From Trujillonella humicola (GTDB taxonomy: Bacteria; Actinomycetota; Actinomycetes; Mycobacteriales; Geodermatophilaceae): DNA of 64,000 nt. Shown piece after piece: positions 50,189-57,856 of the stretch; position 1 is the first letter of the stretch; every line of letters starts with the position of its first letter. Both the position numbers and the translations under genes were made by a program. Under the pieces are notes generated by a model. It ran no database searches, was not told the origin of the DNA, and saw nothing but the letters and a program-made list of their open reading frames with translations. Location: contig NZ_JBJNRJ010000014.1 of the NCBI RefSeq assembly GCF_046233715.1, positions 35,872-99,871 of the forward strand, read 5' to 3'.

Positions 50189-51310
50189 ATGCGTGACGTG
50201 CTCGACGACCTGGTCGGCTGGTGGCAGGCCGGGGAGACGGTCGGCATGGGGACCGTCGTGGCCACCTGGCGCTCGGCGCCGCGGCCGGCCGGCGCGTCGA
50301 TGCTGGTCGGCCCGGACGGCACGGCGGTCGGCAGCGTCTCCGGCGGCTGCGTCGAGGGGGCGGTCTACGAGGAGGCGCGCGACGTCGTGGAGTCCGGCGT
50401 GCCCACGCTGGAGCGCTACGGCGTCAGCGACGACGACGCCTTCGCCGTCGGGCTGACCTGCGGCGGGATCCTCGACGTCTTCGTCGAGCAGGTGTCGCGC
50501 GAGTCGTTCCCCGAGCTCGGGCAGGTCGCCGAGTCGGTCGGCCGGCACGAGCCGGTCGCCGTCGTCACCTGCGTGAAGGGGCCCGAGGACCGGCTCGGCA
50601 AGCGGCTGGTCCTGTGGCCCGACCGCGCCTCGGGCACCCTGGGCCTGCAGCGGCTCGACGACGCCGTGGCCGCCGACGCCCGCGGCATGCTGGCCGCCGG
50701 CCGCACCGGGCTGCTGCACGTCGGCCACGACGGCGAGCGCCGCGGCGACGACCTCACGCTCTTCGTCAACTCCTTCGCCCCGGCCGCCCGGATGGTGGTC
50801 TTCGGCGCGATCGACTTCGCCGCGGCCGTCGCCCGCGTCGGGGCCTTCCTCGGCTACCGGGTCACCGTCTGCGACGCCCGGCCGGTGTTCGCCACGGCCA
50901 AGCGGTTCCCCGACGCCCACGAGGTGGTCGTCGACTGGCCGCACCGGTACCTGCAGGAGGAGGTGGACGGCGGCCGGATCGACGAGCGCACGGTGCTGTG
51001 CGTGCTCACCCACGACCCGAAGTTCGACGTGCCGCTGCTGGAGGTCGCGCTGCGGCTGCCGGTGGCCTACGTCGGGGCGATGGGCTCGCGCCGCACGCAC
51101 GACGAGCGACTGGCGCGGCTGCGCGAGGCGGGCATGACCGACGCCGAGCTCGCCCGGCTCTCCTCGCCGATCGGGCTGGACCTCGGCGCCCGCACCCCGG
51201 AGGAGACCGCCGTGTCGATCGCCGCGGAGATCATCGCCGGCCGCTGGGGCGGAACGGGCGAGCGGCTCACCGGCGTCGCCGGGCCCATCCACAAGACGGC
51301 CGAGCGCTGA
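50189..51310 (+). CDS. xdhC: XdhC/CoxI-family Mo-hydroxylase maturation protein
   Basis: A 373-residue XdhC-family protein. The N-terminal domain shows GMGTVVATWRSAPRPAGASM and GSVSGGCVEGAVYEEA (conserved cysteine), the LTCGGILDVFVE motif follows, and the C-terminal Rossmann domain shows MVVFGAIDFAAAVARVGAFL and LGYRVTVCDARPVFA, ending PIGLDLGARTPEETAVSI. XdhC binds Moco, helps insert the sulfido ligand and delivers the cofactor to xanthine-dehydrogenase-type enzymes. The ATG at 50189 follows GGGAGG. With CoxD/CoxE-like genes upstream and a MOSC gene downstream it forms a maturation block. Confidence 0.93.
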   Translation: MRDVLDDLVGWWQAGETVGMGTVVATWRSAPRPAGASMLVGPDGTAVGSVSGGCVEGAVYEEARDVVESGVPTLERYGVSDDDAFAVGLTCGGILDVFVEQVSRESFPELGQVAESVGRHEPVAVVTCVKGPEDRLGKRLVLWPDRASGTLGLQRLDDAVAADARGMLAAGRTGLLHVGHDGERRGDDLTLFVNSFAPAARMVVFGAIDFAAAVARVGAFLGYRVTVCDARPVFATAKRFPDAHEVVVDWPHRYLQEEVDGGRIDERTVLCVLTHDPKFDVPLLEVALRLPVAYVGAMGSRRTHDERLARLREAGMTDAELARLSSPIGLDLGARTPEETAVSIAAEIIAGRWGGTGERLTGVAGPIHKTAER

Positions 51311-51375
51311 GCGGCGTCCTCGACCGCCGAGATGGCCACTTCGGTGGGGAGTCGACCTCCCGGTACGACGTCGAG

Positions 51376-51918
51376 GTGGTCGGGCTGGTCGTCTCCCCGG
51401 TGCACCGCTACGACGGCCGGCCCGGCGGCACGGTGCCGGCGCAGGCGTCCGACGCGGTCGGCCGCGCCGAGGTGCGGGCCGGGTACGGCGTCGTCGGGGA
51501 CCGGTACGCGGGGCGGGCCGCCCACCGCGACGCGGCGCTGACCGTGCTGGCCGTCGAGTCGCTGGAGGCGCTGGCCGCCGGGCTCGGTGTGCCGCCGTTC
51601 GACCCGCTGCTCGCCCGGCGCACCGTCGTCCTGCGCGGTGCCGAGGTGGAGGCGCTGCGCGGGCAGGAGTTCGCGCTGGACTGCGGTGCGGGCGTCGTCC
51701 GGCTGCGCGGGGGCCGGCCGGCCCACCCGTGCGCCTGGATGGACGTCGTCCTCGCGCCCGGCGCGCACCGCGGCCTGCGCGGCCGGGGCGGGATCCGCTG
51801 CGCGGCGCTGACCGACGGCGTGCTGCGGGTGGGGCCGGCGGTGCTCACCAGCGCCGTCCCGCTCGACGCGACCCGCGCCGGCGACGCGGTGCGCCCGGGC
51901 CCCCGGATCCCGCGCTGA
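51376..51918 (+). CDS. MOSC domain protein
   Basis: A 180-residue protein with a MOSC fold (C-terminal domain of Moco sulfurases). Key stretches: AEVRAGYGVVGDRYAGRAAH, ALTVLAVESLEALAAGLGVP, FDPLLARRTVVLRG and the C-terminal HPCAWMDVVLAPGAHRGLRG and GGIRCAALTDGVLRVG; the cysteine in HPCAWMD is the conserved sulfur-handling residue. MOSC proteins are thought to carry sulfur or bind Moco. The start is uncertain: the frame is open back to the xdhC stop, and GTG 51376 is the first usual start. Position after xdhC supports a Moco-sulfuration role. Confidence 0.8.
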   Translation: MVGLVVSPVHRYDGRPGGTVPAQASDAVGRAEVRAGYGVVGDRYAGRAAHRDAALTVLAVESLEALAAGLGVPPFDPLLARRTVVLRGAEVEALRGQEFALDCGAGVVRLRGGRPAHPCAWMDVVLAPGAHRGLRGRGGIRCAALTDGVLRVGPAVLTSAVPLDATRAGDAVRPGPRIPR

Positions 51919-51981
51919 CCGCGACACGCCGTCACCTGGCAGTTGCCTGCTGTGATCTCCGGGTCACCGCACGATCGCGAC

Positions 51982-52656
51982 ATGCGTCTGCCCTCTCTCG
52001 CCGTCGCGGCGTCCGCGGCCCTGCTGCTCACCGCGTGCGGGGGTGACGCCGGCAGCCGCAGCCCGCTCGACGGCCTGTCGGGGACCGAGGTCGCCGACGC
52101 GGCGGCCGACGCCCTCGAGGAGGCCGGCGCCGTGCACGTCCGGGGCGCGATGAGCCAGGACGGCACCGAGGCCGAGATCGACATGCAGCTGCAGGGCGAG
52201 GACGCGGCCGGCAGCCTCTCCGTGGACGGCACCGAGCTGGAGCTCGTCCTCGTCGACGGCGCCCAGTACCTCCGGGCCGCCGCCGAGTTCTGGGCGGCCA
52301 GTGGCATACCGCAGCAGGTCGCCGCCTCGCTGGGCGGCCAGTGGGTCGTCGTCCCGGGCGGCTCGGAGGACTTCGCCGACCTCACCCTGGCCGGCATCGC
52401 CGACAGCCTGCGCAACCCGGACACCCCCGTCGCCGAGGAGGTCCGCGAGGACGAGCTCGACGGTCAGGACGTCGTCGTGGTGCAGCAGGAGGACGGCAGC
52501 GAGCTGTTCGTGGCCGACGACGACCCGTCCTACCCGCTACAGATCACCGACGCCGACGGCGGCAGCGGCACGCTCACCTTCAGCGGCTTCGGCGAGGAGC
52601 AGGACATCACCGCGCCGGAGGGCGCCCTCGACCTCGCGGAGCTCGGCGCCGGCTGA
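51982..52656 (+). CDS. Secreted lipoprotein, LppX/LprG-like (first of a tandem pair)
   Basis: A 224-residue lipoprotein. The signal peptide MRLPSLAVAASAALL ends in lipobox LLTAC, followed by GGDAGSRS. The mature part has DAAADALEEAGAVHVRGAMS, AEIDMQLQGEDAAGSLSVDG, VDGAQYLRAAAEFW and a C-terminal YPLQITDADGGSGTLTFSGF, a pattern like the LppX/LprA/F/G family of actinobacterial lipid-binding lipoproteins. The ATG at 51982 starts the signal peptide. The next gene, 90 bp on, is a paralogue with the same layout, so this is a tandem duplication. Ligand unknown. Confidence 0.8.
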   Translation: MRLPSLAVAASAALLLTACGGDAGSRSPLDGLSGTEVADAAADALEEAGAVHVRGAMSQDGTEAEIDMQLQGEDAAGSLSVDGTELELVLVDGAQYLRAAAEFWAASGIPQQVAASLGGQWVVVPGGSEDFADLTLAGIADSLRNPDTPVAEEVREDELDGQDVVVVQQEDGSELFVADDDPSYPLQITDADGGSGTLTFSGFGEEQDITAPEGALDLAELGAG

Positions 52657-52746
52657 CCCCGGGGAGGTCACGCCGGCAGGGGTGGCTGCCGATCCACCTG
52701 GACGCCGGCGCCTCCTCGGTCGGCGCCCCGCGACGATCGGAACACC

Positions 52747-53454
52747 ATGCGCGTCCGTGCCCTGGCCCTCGCCGGGCTCTCCGCCCTGCTGCTGAGCGCC
52801 TGCGGCGCCACCGTCGTCGACGGGCAGGCGTCCCCCGCCGCACGGGTCTCGTCGGCCGCCCCCGCGGCCGCCGAGCTGCCCGGACCCGAGCTCGCCGACG
52901 CGGCCGCCGACGCGCTGGAGGCCGCGGGATCGGTCCGCGTCCAGGGCTCGATGGGCATGCACGGCAGCAAGGCCGACCTCGACATGCGCCTGCAGGGCGG
53001 GGACGTCGACGCGTCGATGGTCGTCGACGGGCAGTCGATGCGGATCCTGATGAGCCGCGGGACCCTCTACCTGCAGGCGGCGGCCTCGTTCTGGGAGCAG
53101 CAGGGCCTGCCGGACCCGCTGATCGACGCGATGGCCGGCACCTGGGTGCGCACCCCGCCCGATCCCCTGCTGGGGGCGGAGGAGATGACGCTCGCCGTCC
53201 TCGCCGCCGAGATCCGGTCGCCGACCGGGGCGACGATCGCCGAGGAGGTGACCACCGGGGAGCTCGACGGGAAACCGGTGTGGCTGGTGGCGTCCTCCGA
53301 CGGCAGCGTGCTCGCGATCGCGGCGGAGGGGACCCCGTACCCGCTCGAGACGTCGACGCCGGTCATGGGGTCCGTGCGGCTGAGCGCCTTCGGTGGCGTC
53401 GAGCCGATCGTGCCGCCGGCGGACTTCCTCGATCTCGGCGATCTCGGCGACTGA
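52747..53454 (+). CDS. Secreted lipoprotein, LppX/LprG-like (second of a tandem pair)
   Basis: A 235-residue paralogue of the preceding protein. Signal peptide MRVRALALAGLSALLL, lipobox LLSAC (the cysteine precedes GATVVDG), an extra Ala/Ser-rich linker, then the matching blocks LADAADALEAAGSVRVQG-type helix and SMVVDGQSMRILMSRGTLYL, AASFWEQQGLPDPLIDAM and a C-terminal YPLETSTPVMGSVRLSAFGG. It shares the AAxFWxxxGxP motif with its neighbour. The pair probably bind related lipids or glycolipids at the cell surface; this is inferred from the family. Codon use matches the surroundings. Confidence 0.8.
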   Translation: MRVRALALAGLSALLLSACGATVVDGQASPAARVSSAAPAAAELPGPELADAAADALEAAGSVRVQGSMGMHGSKADLDMRLQGGDVDASMVVDGQSMRILMSRGTLYLQAAASFWEQQGLPDPLIDAMAGTWVRTPPDPLLGAEEMTLAVLAAEIRSPTGATIAEEVTTGELDGKPVWLVASSDGSVLAIAAEGTPYPLETSTPVMGSVRLSAFGGVEPIVPPADFLDLGDLGD

Positions 53455-53605
53455 GCGTCGCGCCTCCCCCCGTCCGGGGGTGGCCGTCGTCACACCCGTC
53501 TCCGCAGGATGGCCCTCACCCGGCCGGGCGCTCCAGGGGCGACCCGCCGGAACTCGTCCGTGTAGCACGTCCGGCGCGCGCTGGCGGCCGGGGACTGGAG
53601 GGTCG

Positions 53606-54745
53606 ATGAAGACCAGGGCAGCCGTACTCCGCGACGTCGGTCAGCCGTTCGAGATCACCGAGCTGGAACTCGACGAACCCAAGGCCGGCGAGGTGCTGAT
53701 CCGCTACGTCGCGGCGGGTCTGTGCCACTCCGACGAGCACCTGCGGCACGGCGACATCGTCCCCCGCTTCCCGATCGTCGGTGGCCACGAGGGCGCCGGG
53801 ATCATCGAGAGGGTCGGCCCCGGCGTCACCCGCCTGCAGCCCGGCGACCACGTGATCTGCTCGTTCCTGCCGGTCTGCGGCCACTGCCGCTGGTGCTCGA
53901 CGGGCAAGTCGAACCTGTGCGACATGGGCGCGACGATCCTCGACGGGATGCTGGCCGACGGCACGTACCGCTTCCACGACGAGCAGGGCAACGACTACGG
54001 CGGCATGTGCATGCTGGGCACGTTCAGCGAGCGGGCCGTCATCAGCGAGAACTCCGCGGTGAAGGTCGACCCCGACCTGCCGCTGGACAAGGTCGTGCTC
54101 ATCGGCTGCGGCGTGCCCACCGGCTGGGGCTCGGCGGTGCACGCCGCTGCCACCGAGGCCGGCGACACGATCGTGATCTACGGGATCGGCGGGATCGGCA
54201 TCAACAGCGTGCAGGGCGCGGCGCTCGCCGGGGCGCGCAACGTCGTCGCCGTCGACCCGCTGCCCAACAAGCGGGAGGCGGCCGAGCAGCTGGGCGCCAC
54301 GCACAGCTGCGAGACCGCCGAGGAGGCCCACGAGCTGATCCAGGAGCTCACCCGCGGCGTCGGCGCGGACAAGGCGATCATCACCGTCGGCGTGGTCGAC
54401 GCGAAGGTGGTCGGCGACGCGGTCAACACGATCCGCAAGGGCGGCGTCGCCGTCATCACCGGGCTGGCCGACCCGACCAAGAACAACATCGAGCTCAACA
54501 GCGCGATGCTCACCCTGTTCGAGAAGACGGTGAAGGGCAGCCTCTTCGGCTCCGGTGACCCCTTCCACGACATCCCGAAGATGGTCGAGCTCTACCAGTC
54601 CGGGGACCTCAAGCTCGACGAGCTGATCACGAAGACCTACACGCTCGACCAGGTCAACGAGGGGTACCAGGACCTGGTGGACGGGAAGAACATCCGCGGC
54701 GTGGTCCTGTTCGACACCCCGCCGCTGGAGGGCGCACCCGCCTGA
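53606..54745 (+). CDS. NDMA-dependent (nicotinoprotein) alcohol dehydrogenase, Rxyl_3153-like
   Basis: A 379-residue zinc alcohol dehydrogenase. Catalytic zinc ligands are C40 (AAGLCHSDEHL), H61 and E62 (GGHEGAGIIE); structural zinc cysteines are C91, C94, C97 and C105. The cofactor fold is IYGIGGIGINSVQGAALAG. The sequence resembles the Rxyl_3153 group, whose members keep NAD tightly bound, use N,N-dimethyl-4-nitrosoaniline in vitro and co-occur with the mycofactocin redox cofactor. The ATG at 53606 follows GGAGGG. It is followed by a family-B hairpin and the MoxR-VWA fusion gene. Its substrate is likely a short or medium alcohol. Confidence 0.9.
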   Translation: MKTRAAVLRDVGQPFEITELELDEPKAGEVLIRYVAAGLCHSDEHLRHGDIVPRFPIVGGHEGAGIIERVGPGVTRLQPGDHVICSFLPVCGHCRWCSTGKSNLCDMGATILDGMLADGTYRFHDEQGNDYGGMCMLGTFSERAVISENSAVKVDPDLPLDKVVLIGCGVPTGWGSAVHAAATEAGDTIVIYGIGGIGINSVQGAALAGARNVVAVDPLPNKREAAEQLGATHSCETAEEAHELIQELTRGVGADKAIITVGVVDAKVVGDAVNTIRKGGVAVITGLADPTKNNIELNSAMLTLFEKTVKGSLFGSGDPFHDIPKMVELYQSGDLKLDELITKTYTLDQVNEGYQDLVDGKNIRGVVLFDTPPLEGAPA

Positions 54746-54751
54746 GGTCCC

Positions 54752-54800
54752 GCGAGATCTGCCCACCCGTCACCGCGCGGGGCGGGTGGGCGGATCTCGC
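54752..54800. repeat. Intergenic hairpin, family B copy 2
   Basis: Arms 54752-54769 (GCGAGATCTGCCCACCCG) and 54783-54800 pair over 18 bp with one G-T wobble and a 13-nt loop. It starts seven bases after the dehydrogenase stop and ends 20 bp before the MoxR-VWA start on the same strand, fitting a terminator or 5' leader structure. Confidence 0.75.
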
Positions 54801-54819
54801 CGAGCAGGAGAGGGGTCGA

Positions 54820-56715
54820 GTGACCCAGGCACCACCCGGGACGGCGCCGGACACCGCGCCGCACCCCGTCATCGGCCTGCGCCGCGAGCGCGAGGTGCTC
54901 ACCGTCGCGCTGCGCACCAACCGGCACGTGGTCCTCGAGGGGCCGCCGGGCACGGGCAAGTCGACGCTGCTGCGGGCGATCGCCGCCGACGTCGGCCAGG
55001 AGGTCGTCTTCGTCGAGGGCAACGCCGAGCTCACCCCGGCCCGGCTGATCGGCCAGTACGACCCCGCCGCCGTCCTCGCCGGCGGCTACGTCCCGGAGAG
55101 CTTCACCGACGGCCCGCTCCTGACCGCCATGCGCGGCTCGGGCCTGCTCTACCTCGAGGAGCTCAACCGCATCCCCGAGGAGACGCTCAACGTCCTCATC
55201 ACCGTGCTGACCGAGGGCGAGATCACCGTGCCCCGGCTCGGGCACGTGCGGGCGGCCGCCGGCTTCCGGCTGATCGCCGCGATGAACCCCTTCGACGCCA
55301 TCGGCACCGCCCGCGTCGGGCAGGCCATCGCCGACCGGATGTGCCGCGTGGTCCTCGGCTACCAGGACGCCGCGGCCGAGCGCTCGATCACCGCGGCCGT
55401 GACCGCGGCCCCCGCCGAGCTGACCACGCTCGCCGTCCGTCTGGTGCGCGCCTCCCGGGAGCACCGCGACGTGCGGATGGGTTCCTCGGTGCGCGGCGCG
55501 ATCGACCTGGTCCTGCTGCTGGGTGGCCTGCTGGAGATGCGCGGTCTGGGCGGTCTGCGGGACGACGGGGCCCGCGACACCGCCCGCGACGCCGCCTACG
55601 CGGCGCTGTCGGGCCGGATCCGCGTCGCCGACGGCGTGGAGCGCACCCCCGAGGCCGTCGTCGACGACCTGCTCGACGAGGTCTGGCCGGCCGACGCGCC
55701 GCCGCTGGAACCGGAGCCGCCGTCGTCCGGCGACCAGGAGCCCCCGGGCGGCTCGGGAAAAGGTGAGGGCCCGCCTGCCGAGCAGGCGGGCCCGGAGTCC
55801 GCGTCCTCCCTGCGCCGCGACCGGCGCGGCGGCGGTGCCCGCCGGCAGACCGGCCGGCGGGAGATGGCCGCCCGGCACGAGGCGTTCGCCGAGGTCAGCC
55901 CCGAGGTGGGGGAGTTCGACGAGGAGGCGTTCTCCGCGCTGATGGCGCAGGACGCCGACGCCGCCGCGGCCCTGCTCACCGACCTGGCGCTGGCCACCGA
56001 CCGCGAGCTGCGGGCCGCGGCCCAGCGGGTGGCCGCCCGGGTGTTCGTCCAGGTCGGGCGGGTCGGCCGGACGCGCACCCGCGGCACCCGCCGGCTGGTC
56101 CCCGACCGCCGGGGGGACGGCGACCTGGACCTCGACCGCACCCTCGACCGCTGGGACCCCGGCCGGGCGCTCGCGCCGGAGGACCTGGTGACCCGCACGT
56201 GGACCGGAGCCCGTCGCGCGGTGTGCCTGGCCGTGGACACCTCCGGCTCGATGACCGGGCTCGGGGTGGCGATCGCCGCGGTCGCGGCCGCGGGGGTGGT
56301 GCTCACCGCCGACGAGCGGCTGCAGACCAGCGTGCTCACCTTCGGCCGCGAGGTGGACGTGGTGCAGCGGCACGGGCAGCGACGCGTGCCGGAGGACCTG
56401 GTCCAGCACCTGGTCACGCTGCGCGGGCACGGGATGACCGACCTCGCGGCGGCGCTGCGGGCGGTCCGCGGTCAGCTGCTGCCGGCGGTGGCCGACGAGC
56501 GCGTCGCCGTCCTGCTGTCCGACTGCCTGCACACCACCGGCGACCCGCCGGAGACGGCGCTGGGCGGCATCGACCGGCTGCACGTGCTGTGCCCGCTGCC
56601 CACGCCGGAGGCGGAGGCGGCGGCCCGCGCGCTCGCCGCCCGCGGCGGCGGGTCGGCGGAGATGGTCCGCTCGATCCGCGACCTGGGCCCGGCCCTCACG
56701 AGACTGCTGGGCTGA
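54820..56715 (+). CDS. MoxR-type AAA+ ATPase fused to a VWA domain
   Basis: A 631-residue fusion. Residues 20-300 are a MoxR AAA+ domain: Walker A GPPGTGKST (41-49), FVEGNAELTPARLIGQYDPA, Walker B GLLYLEELNRIPEETLN and sensor MNPFDAIG. A Pro/Gly/Arg-rich linker (about 310-360) leads to a helical region and a C-terminal VWA domain with MIDAS D473 in AVDTSGSMTG and later GHGMTDLAAALRAV. In most bacteria these are two separate genes acting as a chaperone pair that inserts cofactors or metal ions. The fusion locks a 1:1 ratio. Preceding gene is a nicotinoprotein dehydrogenase, a possible client. GTG start at 54820 follows GGAGAGGGG. Confidence 0.9.
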   Translation: MTQAPPGTAPDTAPHPVIGLRREREVLTVALRTNRHVVLEGPPGTGKSTLLRAIAADVGQEVVFVEGNAELTPARLIGQYDPAAVLAGGYVPESFTDGPLLTAMRGSGLLYLEELNRIPEETLNVLITVLTEGEITVPRLGHVRAAAGFRLIAAMNPFDAIGTARVGQAIADRMCRVVLGYQDAAAERSITAAVTAAPAELTTLAVRLVRASREHRDVRMGSSVRGAIDLVLLLGGLLEMRGLGGLRDDGARDTARDAAYAALSGRIRVADGVERTPEAVVDDLLDEVWPADAPPLEPEPPSSGDQEPPGGSGKGEGPPAEQAGPESASSLRRDRRGGGARRQTGRREMAARHEAFAEVSPEVGEFDEEAFSALMAQDADAAAALLTDLALATDRELRAAAQRVAARVFVQVGRVGRTRTRGTRRLVPDRRGDGDLDLDRTLDRWDPGRALAPEDLVTRTWTGARRAVCLAVDTSGSMTGLGVAIAAVAAAGVVLTADERLQTSVLTFGREVDVVQRHGQRRVPEDLVQHLVTLRGHGMTDLAAALRAVRGQLLPAVADERVAVLLSDCLHTTGDPPETALGGIDRLHVLCPLPTPEAEAAARALAARGGGSAEMVRSIRDLGPALTRLLG

Positions 56716-56723
56716 ACCGCCGG

Positions 56724-56780
56724 CGAGATCTGCACAGTCGTCGCCATCAGCCGTCGATGGCGTCGAGTGTGCAGATCTCG
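56724..56780. repeat. Intergenic long hairpin, family B copy 3
   Basis: Arms 56724-56748 and 56756-56780 pair over 25 bp with two mismatches and a 7-nt loop. The first 17 bases of the left arm are identical to the left arm at 11173-11189. It lies between the MoxR-VWA gene and the convergent LuxR-type gene. Confidence 0.8.
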
Positions 56781-56816
56781 TCGCAGGGGAGGAGGCCCGC
56801 TCGGGGAGGAGGCCGG

Positions 56817-57692
56817 CTAGGGGAGCAGGCCCAGGCGGCGGGCGTGGACGACCGCCTCGAGCCTCGTGTGCGCGTCGAGCTTGGCCATCGCCGCGCCGAG
56901 GTAGCTCTTCACCGTCTCCGGCTGCAGCGACAGCCGGGCGGCGGCCTCGCGGTTGCTGCAGCCCAGCGCGACCTGGGCCAGGACGTCGAGCTCACGGGCC
57001 GACAGGTGCACCGGCGGGAGCTCGACGGCCGGCTCGGGTGGCGCGCCGACCGCGGCGAGGCGGGTGCACGCGTCGAGCAACCGCTGCCGCAGCGACTCGT
57101 CGGCGGTGGCCTGGGCGGCCAGCCGGAGGTCGGCGTGCACCGCCCGCACCTCCTCCCAGCGGGCCGGGTCGTCGTCCCCGCGCGGGGCGGTGGACGCCGC
57201 GGCGAGCAGCGCCACCCGCCGGTCCACCTCGTCGCGGATCGCGAGCTCGGCGGCCATCCGCCGCGCCGAGCGGGCCAGGGCGTCGCGCACCCGGTCGCCC
57301 ACCGAGCCCCGCTCGCGCGAGGCGGCGTAGACCACCGCCCGGGGCCGGCCGGCCACCAGCACCGGGACGGCGACGACCGTGCACAGCCCCTCGGCCAGCA
57401 CCGGCCCGTCGTACTCGTGCGTGATGTCCAGGGACCGCTCGTAGTGCTCCACCCCCGCCGGCCGGCCCTCGGCGAGCACCCGGCCGCCCAGGCCGGCACC
57501 GGCCCGCACCTCCAGGCCGCGCAGGTGCGGGGTGCGGGCGCCGAGCAGCTCGCCGATGCGGATGGCCGCCCCGTCGCGGGCGGCCCGCACCGGGCCACCG
57601 AAGACGACGCCCATCCCCGACCGGGCGTGCACCTCGCGCACCGCGGCGCGCAGCGCGTCGCGGTCGTCGGGGCGGGCGGCCGGGACGGACAC
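56817..57692 (-). CDS. GAF-LuxR transcriptional regulator
   Basis: A 291-residue regulator with an N-terminal GAF-like sensor (about 20-150: GMGVVFGGPVRAARDGAAIR, GLGGRVLAEGRPAGVEHYE), a helical linker and a C-terminal LuxR helix-turn-helix (about 228-285: LSARELDVLAQVALGCSNRE and AAARLSLQPETVKSYLGAAM). This layout is common next to acyl-CoA ligase and alcohol dehydrogenase genes in actinobacteria. The GTG at 57692 is close to the first conserved helix. It is divergent from the acyl-CoA ligase gene; an operator-like repeat lies between them and a similar one near 60.85 kb, suggesting it controls both. Confidence 0.88.
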   Translation of the reverse strand: MSVPAARPDDRDALRAAVREVHARSGMGVVFGGPVRAARDGAAIRIGELLGARTPHLRGLEVRAGAGLGGRVLAEGRPAGVEHYERSLDITHEYDGPVLAEGLCTVVAVPVLVAGRPRAVVYAASRERGSVGDRVRDALARSARRMAAELAIRDEVDRRVALLAAASTAPRGDDDPARWEEVRAVHADLRLAAQATADESLRQRLLDACTRLAAVGAPPEPAVELPPVHLSARELDVLAQVALGCSNREAAARLSLQPETVKSYLGAAMAKLDAHTRLEAVVHARRLGLLP

Positions 57693-57776
57693 GACGGCTC
57701 CTCCCGTGGCGGCGGTCGGGTGACGCCGATCACGCTAGTGCAGCCCGGGTGCCCGAGGGGACCTCGCGGCCCCGGA

Positions 57777-57795
57777 CTGCAACGTCGCTGCAACG
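57777..57795. promoter_or_regulatory. Operator-like repeat upstream of the acyl-CoA ligase gene
   Basis: CTGCAACGTCGCTGCAACG contains the imperfect dyad GCAACG-T-CGCTGC and a direct repeat of CTGCAACG. Eleven bases (CTGCAACGTCG) plus TGCA recur in the palindrome at 60845-60864. It lies between the divergent LuxR-type and CoA-ligase starts. Confidence 0.5.
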
Positions 57796-57856
57796 GCAGC
57801 GGTCCCGGCGCGATCGGGGGTGGCGGCGTCGCCCGGGCGCTCCCAGGATCACCGGC

